Source: JBKQHQ01 sp052148715
GTDB lineage: Bacteria; Pseudomonadota; Alphaproteobacteria; Rhizobiales; Xanthobacteraceae
Length of the DNA: 48,362 nucleotides
Assembly (NCBI GenBank): GCA_052148715.1
Contig: JBKQHQ010000173.1
Location: 1 to 48,362 of the forward strand
Reading direction: 5' to 3'
Part shown: piece by piece, positions 25,364 through 32,834 of the stretch
Numbering within the stretch: position 1 is the first letter of the stretch
How the letters are laid out: every line of letters begins with the position of its first letter
Program-made: the position numbers and the translations under genes
Notes under the pieces: model-generated
The model's database searches: none
Seen by the model: the letters and a program-made list of their open reading frames with translations, nothing else
Told to the model about the DNA's origin: nothing

Positions 25364-26050
25364 TCAGGCGTTCAAGCGGCTCAAAGCCGAGCGATTGCGC
25401 AGCACGATCCGGCGCGATGCTGGCAATTCGATCGTCGCCGAGCCTTCGAACTGGCTCAACGTGCGAGAGACGGTTTCGATCGTCAGCCCGAGGTAATCGG
25501 CGATGTCCTGACGCGACATCGGCAGTTCCACCGAGCCTTCGGTGCAAAGCCGCTCCGCCATATCGAGGAGAAATGCCGCGACCCGTTCCCGGGCACTCTT
25601 GATGAGAAGCAGGCTATGATTCTGCGAGCGGCGAAGCTCCCCGGCAGTCATCGACCAAAGACGATGCGCCACGTCGGTGTTACGATCGGCAACCGTCATG
25701 ACCAAGCTGCGCTTGACGACGAGAACCTGCACGTTGCTGACCGCCTCGGCCGAGCAAGAATGCTCATCGCCTACCTCTAAGCCGAAGATATCGCCCGGAA
25801 GATAGAACGCATTGATCTGCCGACGCCCGTCGCTGAGAACTTTGTAGGTCCGCACCGCGCCCTGCAGCACCTTGTACACATAATCGGCCGCCTCATCCTC
25901 GCCATAGATCTCGGAGTTCCGATCGAAATGCATCGGCGCGCCGGAAAGCTCGATGGAGGCGAACAGAGCTTGGAAAGCAGGCGGCGCATTACGGTCGCGT
26001 CCAACGATATGCCTGGTCTGGATTTCATGACGTGCGGTCTGTATCAGCAT
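25364..26050 (-). CDS. FixK-like Crp/Fnr-family transcription regulator
   Basis: 228 aa. Residues 30-140 form the cyclic-nucleotide-binding-type sensor fold (IYGEDEAADYVYKVLQGAVR; FYLPGDIFGLE) and residues 160-228 the winged helix. The recognition helix is LGLTIETVSRTLSQFE; Glu192, Ser195 and Arg196 match the E..SR residues with which FNR reads TTGAT half-sites. There is no N-terminal cysteine cluster (only Cys99 and Cys169), so it is not an oxygen-labile Fe-S FNR but FixK-like, probably controlled by expression or redox. ATG 26050 follows AAAGGAAC; a frame to 26074 lacks a ribosome site. It is the obvious candidate to bind the boxes in this window. Confidence 0.92.
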   Translation of the reverse strand: MLIQTARHEIQTRHIVGRDRNAPPAFQALFASIELSGAPMHFDRNSEIYGEDEAADYVYKVLQGAVRTYKVLSDGRRQINAFYLPGDIFGLEVGDEHSCSAEAVSNVQVLVVKRSLVMTVADRNTDVAHRLWSMTAGELRRSQNHSLLLIKSARERVAAFLLDMAERLCTEGSVELPMSRQDIADYLGLTIETVSRTLSQFEGSATIELPASRRIVLRNRSALSRLNA

Positions 26051-26289
26051 GGCCCGGTTCCTTTCAAAATTCATGGCATCAACGTACGCAGCACACCGCA
26101 GATGAAAATTCAGATAACCTCCCTAAGGGGAATTGCGGAGGCGCGTCACTAGTATATCTCGAAAGTTCGCCTTCTGGATGAATCCAGGCGCGCCGCACGA
26201 GACGAGAAATTTTATGTTTCTTCGCAATGAGTTGCCTGAAATCGGCGAGCCTCCCGCGGCGGCACTGTTTGGTTCCGCCGCCCGAGAGC

Positions 26290-27675
26290 TTACTGTGTGC
26301 GCACCACCGTGACCGTACATGGCACCTCGGCCACCACGCGCGCCGAGACGCTGCCGAGATAGCGTCGCAATCGCGAACTCGCCCGCGCCCCGAGCACGAC
26401 GTGGTCGGCATGGTTTCTCAACGTAAACTCGATGAGCGCCGTAGCGGGATCGGTCGCCTCGATGACGTGATAGGTGATCTCGCTCGCCGATGCCGACAGC
26501 GGGCGCGCCCAATGTTGAAGCTCCGCGAGGCGCTGCAGATGGATATTGCGCCCCAGCGAATCCTCGAACTCGTCCAAGCGCAAGCGCGCAAGCTTGAAGA
26601 CGTTGATGCACGCGAGCCTGGCGCCCGGCTCGGTTTGCAGGATGCGACGCACGGCCGCGCGGAGCGCCTCGGCAAGCTCTGCATTCTCCTCGCTGAAATC
26701 GAGCGCAACGATCACGATCGGCGCCGACGATGGCGCGGTCAGAACCTGCCGCAACGCCGCCTGTGCGGTCACACCCTGCCGCAGCCAGCGCGCGACGGCT
26801 TTTGCCGCACCGGCGCGCTTCACTTGCATGCTGCGCTCGGTTAGGATTACTTGATCTGAATGGTGCAGATCGAATGCCGCTTGCGCCGCCGTTTGGTAGC
26901 GCCTTCCCGGATCACGCTCCAGGCAGCGCAGCACCACCTCTTGCAACCAAGGGGGATAGTCGGCGCGGCGCGCCTTCGGCGGAACCGGATCCCAATACAA
27001 GCGTCGCCGCCATTCGCGATACGCCATCGGATCGCCGTGCGGCCGCTCCCCGGTGCTGAGAAAGTAGAGAATGACGCCAAGCGCGAACAGATCGCTGCGA
27101 GGATCACTGCGGACGCCGTGGAGTTGCTCCGGCGCGATATAGGCCCCGGTGCCGAATGGGCCCTCGAGTTCTTCGGCAGGCAGATCGGGAAGCTGCGTAT
27201 GGCGTGACAGCCCAAAGTCGATCAATACCGCCTCGCCTCGATCGGACAGCATGATGTTGCTCGGCTTGAGATCGAGGTGAATGACGTTCTGGCGATGAAT
27301 ATCGTGCAAAGCGGCAGCCACCTTGGCGCCGATGCTCGCCACCTCCGCGTACGGCAGCGGAAGCGTGGCGAGACGCGACTTGAGTGACGCGCCTTCGATG
27401 TATTCCATGACGATGTAGGGGCCGTCGAAATCGCCGGCGGCCACGAAACGCGGCACGTGCACCCCGGACAACCGCGGCAGAATCATCTGCTCGACTTCAA
27501 AAGCGACGATGCTCAGCGGATCCTCACCGCTCCGCAGGAGCGGAACCTTCATCAGGATTGGAAAATCGATGTCCGGTCGCCGGACGCGCCACAGGCTCGC
27601 TTGCCCGCCGCTGGGCATCTCTTGCTCAATCTGGAAACCGTCGATCACATCGCCGACGGCGCATAAGCGGGCCAT
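26290..27675 (-). CDS. Ser/Thr protein kinase fused to a UspA domain
   Basis: 461 aa. Residues 12-275 are a Hanks-type kinase: glycine loop MPSGGQASLWRV, Lys43 (LMKVPLL), catalytic loop VIHLDLKPSN with Asp135, and DFG at 153-155 (LIDFGLS), then the APE region AYIAPEQL. Residues from about 318 to 461 form a UspA domain (PIVIVALDFSEENAELAEAL; VVLGARASSRLRRYLGS), whose nucleotide motif is slightly altered (GARA for GxxG). No transmembrane segment, so the kinase is cytoplasmic. It begins 7 bp after the metallophosphatase gene, suggesting a kinase/phosphoesterase unit. Confidence 0.92.
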   Translation of the reverse strand: MARLCAVGDVIDGFQIEQEMPSGGQASLWRVRRPDIDFPILMKVPLLRSGEDPLSIVAFEVEQMILPRLSGVHVPRFVAAGDFDGPYIVMEYIEGASLKSRLATLPLPYAEVASIGAKVAAALHDIHRQNVIHLDLKPSNIMLSDRGEAVLIDFGLSRHTQLPDLPAEELEGPFGTGAYIAPEQLHGVRSDPRSDLFALGVILYFLSTGERPHGDPMAYREWRRRLYWDPVPPKARRADYPPWLQEVVLRCLERDPGRRYQTAAQAAFDLHHSDQVILTERSMQVKRAGAAKAVARWLRQGVTAQAALRQVLTAPSSAPIVIVALDFSEENAELAEALRAAVRRILQTEPGARLACINVFKLARLRLDEFEDSLGRNIHLQRLAELQHWARPLSASASEITYHVIEATDPATALIEFTLRNHADHVVLGARASSRLRRYLGSVSARVVAEVPCTVTVVRTQ

Positions 27676-27682
27676 GACGCGG

Positions 27683-28423
27683 TCAGAATCCGCTCTCGAG
27701 ACGCAGACTCAGGACGGTGGGAAGTCCGGCATCCCGCACTTTCCGCGCGGCCGTAGCCACGTCGTAGGGAACGCGGGCAAAGCTCAGCACGTCGCGTTCG
27801 TCATCGAGCAGGGCATAGCACGCCGCCGCATTGTGATCACGCGGCTGCCCGACCGCACCGATTACTGCCAGCCATTGCCGCCGCCGCAGCAATGGGATCC
27901 CGACCCCCGCGACGGGTGTGAACTCGGCCAACTTGCCGGTGGGGCCGAGATAATAAAGCGCCGGGACGTGCACGTGTCCGCAGAAGGTCTGTCGGCAGCG
28001 GGTCGCCTGCAGCGATCTGCGCGCATCGTCCGGACCAAGAATATAGCCCCACTTCCCGGGGGCAGCCGCGTTGGCGTGCACAAACAGCCGACCGCTCTCC
28101 TCGGCGGTCAAAGGCAGCGTCCCCAGGAACAAGCGCTGACCGTCGTCGAGCTGGGTCTTCGTCCATTCCATCGCATCCTGGGCAAGCGAATTCATGCCGC
28201 TATGCCCAGGCAGCACAGCCGCATCATGATTGCCCATCACCGCCACAGCGCCGCGCTCGACCAAACGCATCACCTGATCGACCACCCAACCCGGATCAGC
28301 ACCGTAGCCGACATAGTCGCCCAAGAACACATAGCGGTCGACACCGCACCTATCCGAATGCGCCAGACACGCGGTGAAGGCCTCGCGGTTCCCGTGAATG
28401 TCCGCCATCAATGCTAGCAGCAT
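27683..28423 (-). CDS. Calcineurin-like metallophosphoesterase
   Basis: 246 aa. The dinuclear metal motifs are in order: MADIHGNREA (D-x-H), FLGDYVGYGADP (GD), VMGNHDAAV (GNHD), a His in FVHANAA and FCGHVHVPALY (GHxH). This is the YfcE/ApaH-like stand-alone phosphoesterase group; substrate could be a phosphoprotein, a nucleotide or a phosphodiester. Starts at 28423 (MLLALM) or 28435 (MGGIML) are both possible; the longer frame to 28567 is unlikely. A 15-bp relative of the FixK box lies about 106 bp upstream. Co-transcribed with the kinase-UspA gene. Confidence 0.88.
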   Translation of the reverse strand: MLLALMADIHGNREAFTACLAHSDRCGVDRYVFLGDYVGYGADPGWVVDQVMRLVERGAVAVMGNHDAAVLPGHSGMNSLAQDAMEWTKTQLDDGQRLFLGTLPLTAEESGRLFVHANAAAPGKWGYILGPDDARRSLQATRCRQTFCGHVHVPALYYLGPTGKLAEFTPVAGVGIPLLRRRQWLAVIGAVGQPRDHNAAACYALLDDERDVLSFARVPYDVATAARKVRDAGLPTVLSLRLESGF

Positions 28424-28845
28424 GATTCCGCCCATGCATCTGATCGCCCTAGCTCGCCGGGGCTTCCAGCGCCGGACGAAGTCCTCCAGCTCAATTTGCG
28501 CACCCGATGGGAGCCGCTCCATTGATCCTGAATCAAAGCCGCCTGCAAATTCGCGCATCGGCGGCACTGGCGCCCTGCACCCTCGAGGGCGCTCTCCCAG
28601 CTCGTGGCACCGGCGTACTGCAGGCCGACGCGGAGGCAGTCCGGCACGATTGGCATCCGCTGATCTGGCGCGTGATCAGGCACCGCGGTTGCCTCGGCGG
28701 CGACGTCGAACCAGCCGGCGAGCTTTCCGATAATCCTTCACCAGGTCAGGCCCTGGTGGGCGATCGCTGAAGCGCAGTTCCGCAATGTGGGCAGCAACAG
28801 CTTGAGCTCTGCGTGCGTCGGAAACCGATTCGACGCCGTAGGCGA
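28424..28845. other. Gene-less stretch with an off-spaced FixK-like palindrome
   Basis: About 420 bp with no convincing gene. Frames exist on both strands but have no ribosome site and no recognisable product. A TTGAT-N5-ATCAA palindrome (28522-28536) has one base more than the FixK spacing. It lies about 106 bp before the metallophosphoesterase start. Confidence 0.5.
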
Positions 28846-29082
28846 CTAGACTCCTTTCCGCGCGCTCGCCCGGGCCATCGTCAAGGCAGGCTGAAGTTGA
28901 GCCGCCAATTGCTCGGCGTGCTGGATCGATAACAGCATCCGAACGTCAAAGAAATTTACAGGAGAGCCGGCAGCGAATACCGGCAGAGTCACCAATACAC
29001 ATTCGCCTTCAGAACTTGTTGTGGGCGCCTTCTGGAGCACTAGCTCAAATGGCTCTTGCCCTTGAAAAACGATAGTTCCCAT
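28846..29082 (-). CDS. Small hypothetical protein (78 aa)
   Basis: 78 aa, not recognised. A beta-rich N-terminal half (TIVFQGQEPFELVLQKAPTT; GECVLVTLPVF) is followed by a helix (MLLSIQHAEQLAAQLQPALT). GGGGAG lies 6 nt before ATG 29082; a GTG at 29085 is also in frame. It reads in the same direction as the acs-pdh-acp operon, about 210 bp beyond the acp stop, and may or may not share its transcript. Confidence 0.6.
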   Translation of the reverse strand: MGTIVFQGQEPFELVLQKAPTTSSEGECVLVTLPVFAAGSPVNFFDVRMLLSIQHAEQLAAQLQPALTMARASARKGV

Positions 29083-29293
29083 CACACTCTCCCCTTGCCT
29101 TTAAGATAGCCTACGATGCGTTCGGCCTTTTGAATGATTACGGCGTAGCAATTGGCGCACTCGAAGCAAATACGCGGCTCAGGCATCGCTTCGGGTCGCG
29201 CCTGCGGTTCGGTGGCTGACCGCGACGGTGACAATGCGTTCGCTCGGCACCTGTCGCCACCGGCAATGTGCCGGATGACCTCTCATCATATCG

Positions 29294-29539
29294 TCACTCA
29301 AGTTTCGCCTTCAGGTATTTGATCGCCCCGTCGAGCGTGACCAGTTTCGGATAGTCGATCTCGGGGATGTCGACACCGAGACGATGATGGACGGCGGTGA
29401 TGAAGTTGAGGAAGTCCATGGAATCGATATCGAGGACCTCGTGCAGATCGGCCGACGGATCGATCGCCTTAAGGTCAACCTCCGGGGCGATATTGTTGAG
29501 CTCTTCCTCCACCACGATACGAATGTCGACGTTGGTCAT
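29294..29539 (-). CDS. Acyl carrier protein
   Basis: 81 aa, normal ACP size. The phosphopantetheine serine is Ser40 in DIDSMDFLNFI (DSM where most ACPs have DSL), followed by an acidic helix II. The ATG overlaps the E2 stop as ATGA, so it is translated together with the pyruvate dehydrogenase genes, an unusual partner for an ACP. It differs enough in the DSL motif to be a specialised ACP rather than the fatty-acid AcpP. Its cargo is unknown. Confidence 0.9.
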   Translation of the reverse strand: MTNVDIRIVVEEELNNIAPEVDLKAIDPSADLHEVLDIDSMDFLNFITAVHHRLGVDIPEIDYPKLVTLDGAIKYLKAKLE

Positions 29540-30774
29540 AGCTTATCCGGCTCCTGCAGTAGTTTGCCGATCTCGTCCAGGAACAGCGCCCCGGCATGGC
29601 CGTCGCTTGCTCTGTGGTCGGCCGCGAGCGTGATGGTGACGACGGGGCGCGGCCCAATGGCGCCATTGACAACCCAGGGACGCACCACGACCTTGCCGAA
29701 GCCGACGATCGCCACCTGGGGCGGGTAGATGACACCATAGAGCGCCTCGACGCCTCGCTCGCCGAGACTCGATATGGTGATCGTCGGGTCGGCCATCTCC
29801 GAGCTGCGAATCCGGCCCGTCCGCGTGCGCGCCACCAGGTCGCGCATCTGTGCCATCAGTTCGTCGAGCGCGAGCCGATCCGCGTCATGGATCGCTGGCG
29901 CCGCCAGCCCGCCGCCGCGAATGGAGATCGCCACCCCGGCATGGACGGCGGAGGAAGGCTCGAATCGCCCATTCTGGTAAAAGCCATTGAACGCCGGGAA
30001 CCGGCGCGCGGCCACGGCCGCGGCTTTTATCACCACAGCGCCGACCAGCAGGCGGTTGTCGGGGGACCGCTCGGCATTTGCCCGCGCAAGCCATTGCTCG
30101 CACTTCGTGAGATCGGCCTGATGTGCGAGGTAGTAGTGCGGGATTTCCCGCTTCGACCGCGCCATGGCGGCCGCGATGGCCGCACGCATGGCGTTGAGAT
30201 TGAGGCCAGCACCGCGCTTTTCCATCGGCGCCCTGATCGGGGCGAGGCTCGCCTCTACGTCGGCGAGGACGATCACCCCGCCCGGACCGCTGCCGGTGAT
30301 CGCGCCAATATCAATGCCGCGCGTCTCGGCGAGACGCCGCGCGGCCGGTGATGCCGGCGAGTGGCCGGGAGCGCCGGCTTCCGCCGCCACAAGCGTGGGC
30401 GGCGGCGCGACCGGCCGCGGCGCGACTGGCGCAGCCACGGGCGGCGGCTCCACGACCGGCCGCGGCGCAACGGGAGCAACCACGGGCGGCGCCACGACCG
30501 GCGGCGGGGCGGCGACGGGGATGCCGGCTTCAGCTTCCCCGTCGGTGCGAACAATAGCGAGCGCCCTGCCGACCGGCACCTTGCTGCCGAGATCGACCAT
30601 GATCTGCTCGATCTGACCCGTCTCGAAGATTTCGATTTCGATCGCACCCTTTTGGGTTTCCACTACGGCGACGATGTCGCCGCGTTTCACCCGATCGCCA
30701 GGCTTGACCAGCCATTCGACCAGCGTCCCAGCCTCCATGTCGGCGCCCAGCGATGGCATACGGAACTCAGCCAT
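29536..30774 (-). CDS. Dihydrolipoyl acyltransferase (E2) of a pyruvate-dehydrogenase-like complex
   Basis: 412 aa, domains in order: lipoyl domain 1-80 with Lys42 in VVETQKGAIEIE; a Pro/Ala linker (about 85-130) with an imperfect 15-residue repeat; a subunit-binding domain with SPAARRLAETRGIDIGAITG; and a catalytic acyltransferase domain (190-412) ending in ITLAADHRASDGHAGALFL (DHR..DG, the catalytic His/Asp). It transfers acetyl groups from E1 to CoA. The ADHRASDG reading has Ala where V/T is usual. It follows E1beta by 12 bp and overlaps the ACP gene. Confidence 0.92.
   Translation of the reverse strand: MAEFRMPSLGADMEAGTLVEWLVKPGDRVKRGDIVAVVETQKGAIEIEIFETGQIEQIMVDLGSKVPVGRALAIVRTDGEAEAGIPVAAPPPVVAPPVVAPVAPRPVVEPPPVAAPVAPRPVAPPPTLVAAEAGAPGHSPASPAARRLAETRGIDIGAITGSGPGGVIVLADVEASLAPIRAPMEKRGAGLNLNAMRAAIAAAMARSKREIPHYYLAHQADLTKCEQWLARANAERSPDNRLLVGAVVIKAAAVAARRFPAFNGFYQNGRFEPSSAVHAGVAISIRGGGLAAPAIHDADRLALDELMAQMRDLVARTRTGRIRSSEMADPTITISSLGERGVEALYGVIYPPQVAIVGFGKVVVRPWVVNGAIGPRPVVTITLAADHRASDGHAGALFLDEIGKLLQEPDKL
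30408..30495. repeat. 45-bp imperfect tandem repeat in the E2 linker
   Basis: The block beginning CGACCGGCCGCGG recurs with a period of 45 bp (30408 and 30453), encoding two imperfect copies of an Ala/Pro/Val linker unit (VAPVAPRPV). Swinging-arm linkers of E2 proteins often expand this way. Confidence 0.7.
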
Positions 30775-30786
30775 TCCCGCCGCCCG

Positions 30787-31824
30787 TCACGCCCGTCCCA
30801 GGACGGCTTTCGCCGCCGCGACAATCTTCGGCACCTGCGGGATCGCGGCGTTTTCCAGATGGCGCGCGTACGGGATCGGCACTTCCTCGCTGCAAACGCG
30901 GCCGACCGGCGCATCGAGCTGCCAGAAGGCCTGCTCGACGATGCGCGCGCAGACTTCGGCAGCCAGGCTGCCGGTACGCCAGCCTTCGTCGACGACGACG
31001 GCGCGGCGGGTCTTGCTCACCGAAGCCACGATCGTCTTGTCGTCGAGCGGCCGCAGGCTCCGCAGGTCGACCACCTCGGCTTCGATCTTCTCGGCGGCAA
31101 GCGCTGTCGCGGCCTCCAAGGTCTTCCACAACGAGCCACCATAGGTGATAAGCGAAACATCGCGCCCGACGCGGCGGATCGCTGCCTGGTCGATCTCGAC
31201 GGGGCCGGCCCCCGCGACGATTTTTCCGCTCATATTGTAGAGCATGACGTTCTCGAAGATCAGCACCGGATCGGGATCCTCGAGCGCCGTCCACAGCATG
31301 CCGCGCGCATCCTCCACTGTCGCCGGGGCGAGCACCTTGATACCAGGAATGTGCGCGTACCATCCTTCCAGGCTGTGCGAGTGCTGGGCTGCGAGCTGGC
31401 GCCCGGCGCCGGTCGCCATGCGGATCACCAGCGGCACGCCGAACTGGTCGCCCGACATGTGGCGCACGGTGGCGGCGGTGTTGAGGATCTGGTCGAGCGC
31501 CAGCAGGCTGAAGTTCACGGTCATCAACTCAACGATCGGCCGCATGCCGGCCATGGCGGCGCCGATACCGGCGCCCGTGAAGCCCGATTCCGACAGGGGC
31601 GTGTCGCGAATCCGCTCGGGTCCGAATTCCGCCAGTAGGCCCTTGGTCACCGCGTAGCAGCCGCCATAGCGGCCGACGTCCTCTCCCATCAAGAAAACCC
31701 GATCGTCGCGACGCATCGCATCGCGGATCGCCTCGCGGACCGCCTCGCGATAGGTGATTTCGGTCGCTTCGGACTTGATCGTTTCCGACTTGATCGCTTC
31801 AGATTTGGCTGCCGCTTGTGTCAT
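30787..31824 (-). CDS. Pyruvate-dehydrogenase-like E1 beta subunit
   Basis: 345 aa. Beta subunit of a thiamine-diphosphate-dependent 2-oxoacid dehydrogenase: TYREAVREAIRDAMRRDDRV, FLMGEDVGRYGG, DTPLSESGFTGAGIGAAMAG, and the C-terminal transketolase domain (VVDLRSLRPLDDKTIVASV). ATG 31824 follows GAGG; a frame to 31845 is possible. The N-terminal 20 residues are a charged low-complexity run of KSE units encoded by a 15-bp repeat, missing from typical E1beta. Between E1alpha (17-bp gap) and E2 (12-bp gap). Confidence 0.92.
   Translation of the reverse strand: MTQAAAKSEAIKSETIKSEATEITYREAVREAIRDAMRRDDRVFLMGEDVGRYGGCYAVTKGLLAEFGPERIRDTPLSESGFTGAGIGAAMAGMRPIVELMTVNFSLLALDQILNTAATVRHMSGDQFGVPLVIRMATGAGRQLAAQHSHSLEGWYAHIPGIKVLAPATVEDARGMLWTALEDPDPVLIFENVMLYNMSGKIVAGAGPVEIDQAAIRRVGRDVSLITYGGSLWKTLEAATALAAEKIEAEVVDLRSLRPLDDKTIVASVSKTRRAVVVDEGWRTGSLAAEVCARIVEQAFWQLDAPVGRVCSEEVPIPYARHLENAAIPQVPKIVAAAKAVLGRA
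31764..31808. repeat. Three 15-bp tandem repeats in the E1beta start
   Basis: Three imperfect 15-bp units (31764-31778, 31779-31793, 31794-31808) encode KSEAI, KSETI and a diverged third unit at the N-terminus of E1beta. Read on the minus strand they give a charged, probably unfolded tail. Confidence 0.7.
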
Positions 31825-31841
31825 GATTCCTCGCGCTGAGT

Positions 31842-32834
31842 TCAAGCGGTCTTTTCCGCATAGGTGAAGCGCGTGAGATCCTCCACCGGCTCCCAGGTCC
31901 CGGCCTCCGCATAGGCGACCGCGGCAGCGATCTCGGCTTCGACCTCCGACTCGATGCGCGCCAAATCCTGCGGATGCAGCATATTGCTAGCTTCGAGCCA
32001 TTGGCGAAAGCGCACGATCGGCTCCTTCAGCCGCCAGGCGTCGATCTCCGCCTTGTCCCGGTAGAGCTGCGTATCGAACATCGAGTGGCCGCGCAGCCGG
32101 TAGGTGTGACACTCCAGGAAATACGGCTTTCCGGTCTGCCGCACTGCGTTCACGGCGCGCCGCGCCACCGCCTCGACCGCAACCACGTCCATGCCGTCAA
32201 CCGCCTCGGCGGCGATCCCATAACAGGCGGCTTTGCGCTGGATGTCGGTTTCCGACTCCTCGATCGCGAGCGCCGTTCCCATGCCGTAGAGATTGTTCTC
32301 GCACACGAACAGGACCGGCAACGACCAGAGCGCCGCCAGATTGAGGCTCTCGTGGAACTCACCCTCGGCCACGGCGCCGTCGCCGAAGAAGCAGGCGGTG
32401 ACGACGTCCTCGCCGCGCATGCGAGCGGCGAGCGCAAGACCGATCGCGAGTGGAAGTCCGCCGCCGACGATGGCATTGCCGCCGCAGAAATTGGTCGCCC
32501 GGTCGAACAGATGCATCGAGCCGCCGCGTCCCCGGCTGCAGCCCTCACGCTTGCCGTACATCTCCGCGAGCGTCGTGGTCATCGGCACGCCGCGCACCAG
32601 CGCCTGGCCATGCTCGCGGTAGGTCGCAACGATCCGGTCGCGTTGCTCGAGCACGGGGATGACGCCGACCGCGACCGCCTCCTCGCCGTCGTAGAGATGC
32701 ATGAAGCCCCTGATCTTTTCCTGCGTGTAGAGCTCAAAGCACTTCGCTTCGAACATTCGAATGCGGATCATCTGCTTCAAGAGATCCAAGGCATGCGCGC
32801 GCGACAGGCGCGGCTTTTCCAGCGTGGCGGTCAT
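31842..32834 (-). CDS. Pyruvate-dehydrogenase-like E1 alpha subunit
   Basis: 330 aa. Thiamine-diphosphate-binding subunit that decarboxylates pyruvate (or a related 2-oxoacid). The ThDP motif starts at 151 (GDGAVAEGEFHESLN) and closes with ENN 180-182; IRGFMHLYDGEEAVAVG and RGRGGSMHLF are typical of PDH E1alpha. ATG 32834 overlaps the acetyl-CoA synthetase stop as ATGA. A longer open frame to 34046 merely reads the synthetase in the wrong frame. Second gene of the acs-pdh-acp operon. Confidence 0.93.
   Translation of the reverse strand: MTATLEKPRLSRAHALDLLKQMIRIRMFEAKCFELYTQEKIRGFMHLYDGEEAVAVGVIPVLEQRDRIVATYREHGQALVRGVPMTTTLAEMYGKREGCSRGRGGSMHLFDRATNFCGGNAIVGGGLPLAIGLALAARMRGEDVVTACFFGDGAVAEGEFHESLNLAALWSLPVLFVCENNLYGMGTALAIEESETDIQRKAACYGIAAEAVDGMDVVAVEAVARRAVNAVRQTGKPYFLECHTYRLRGHSMFDTQLYRDKAEIDAWRLKEPIVRFRQWLEASNMLHPQDLARIESEVEAEIAAAVAYAEAGTWEPVEDLTRFTYAEKTA

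Noticed and set aside
24509..25780. 423-codon plus-strand frame across the CBS-BON and FixK genes
   Set aside because: Shadow frame: His/Arg/Gln-rich, no domain, no ribosome site.
28398..28770. Plus-strand frames of 87-111 codons in the gene-less stretch
   Set aside because: No ribosome site, no recognisable protein, and translations on both strands look like non-coding GC-rich sequence.
30361..31638. 425-codon plus-strand frame opposite E2 and E1beta
   Set aside because: Composition typical of antisense GC-rich shadow; E2/E1beta motifs are unambiguous on the minus strand.
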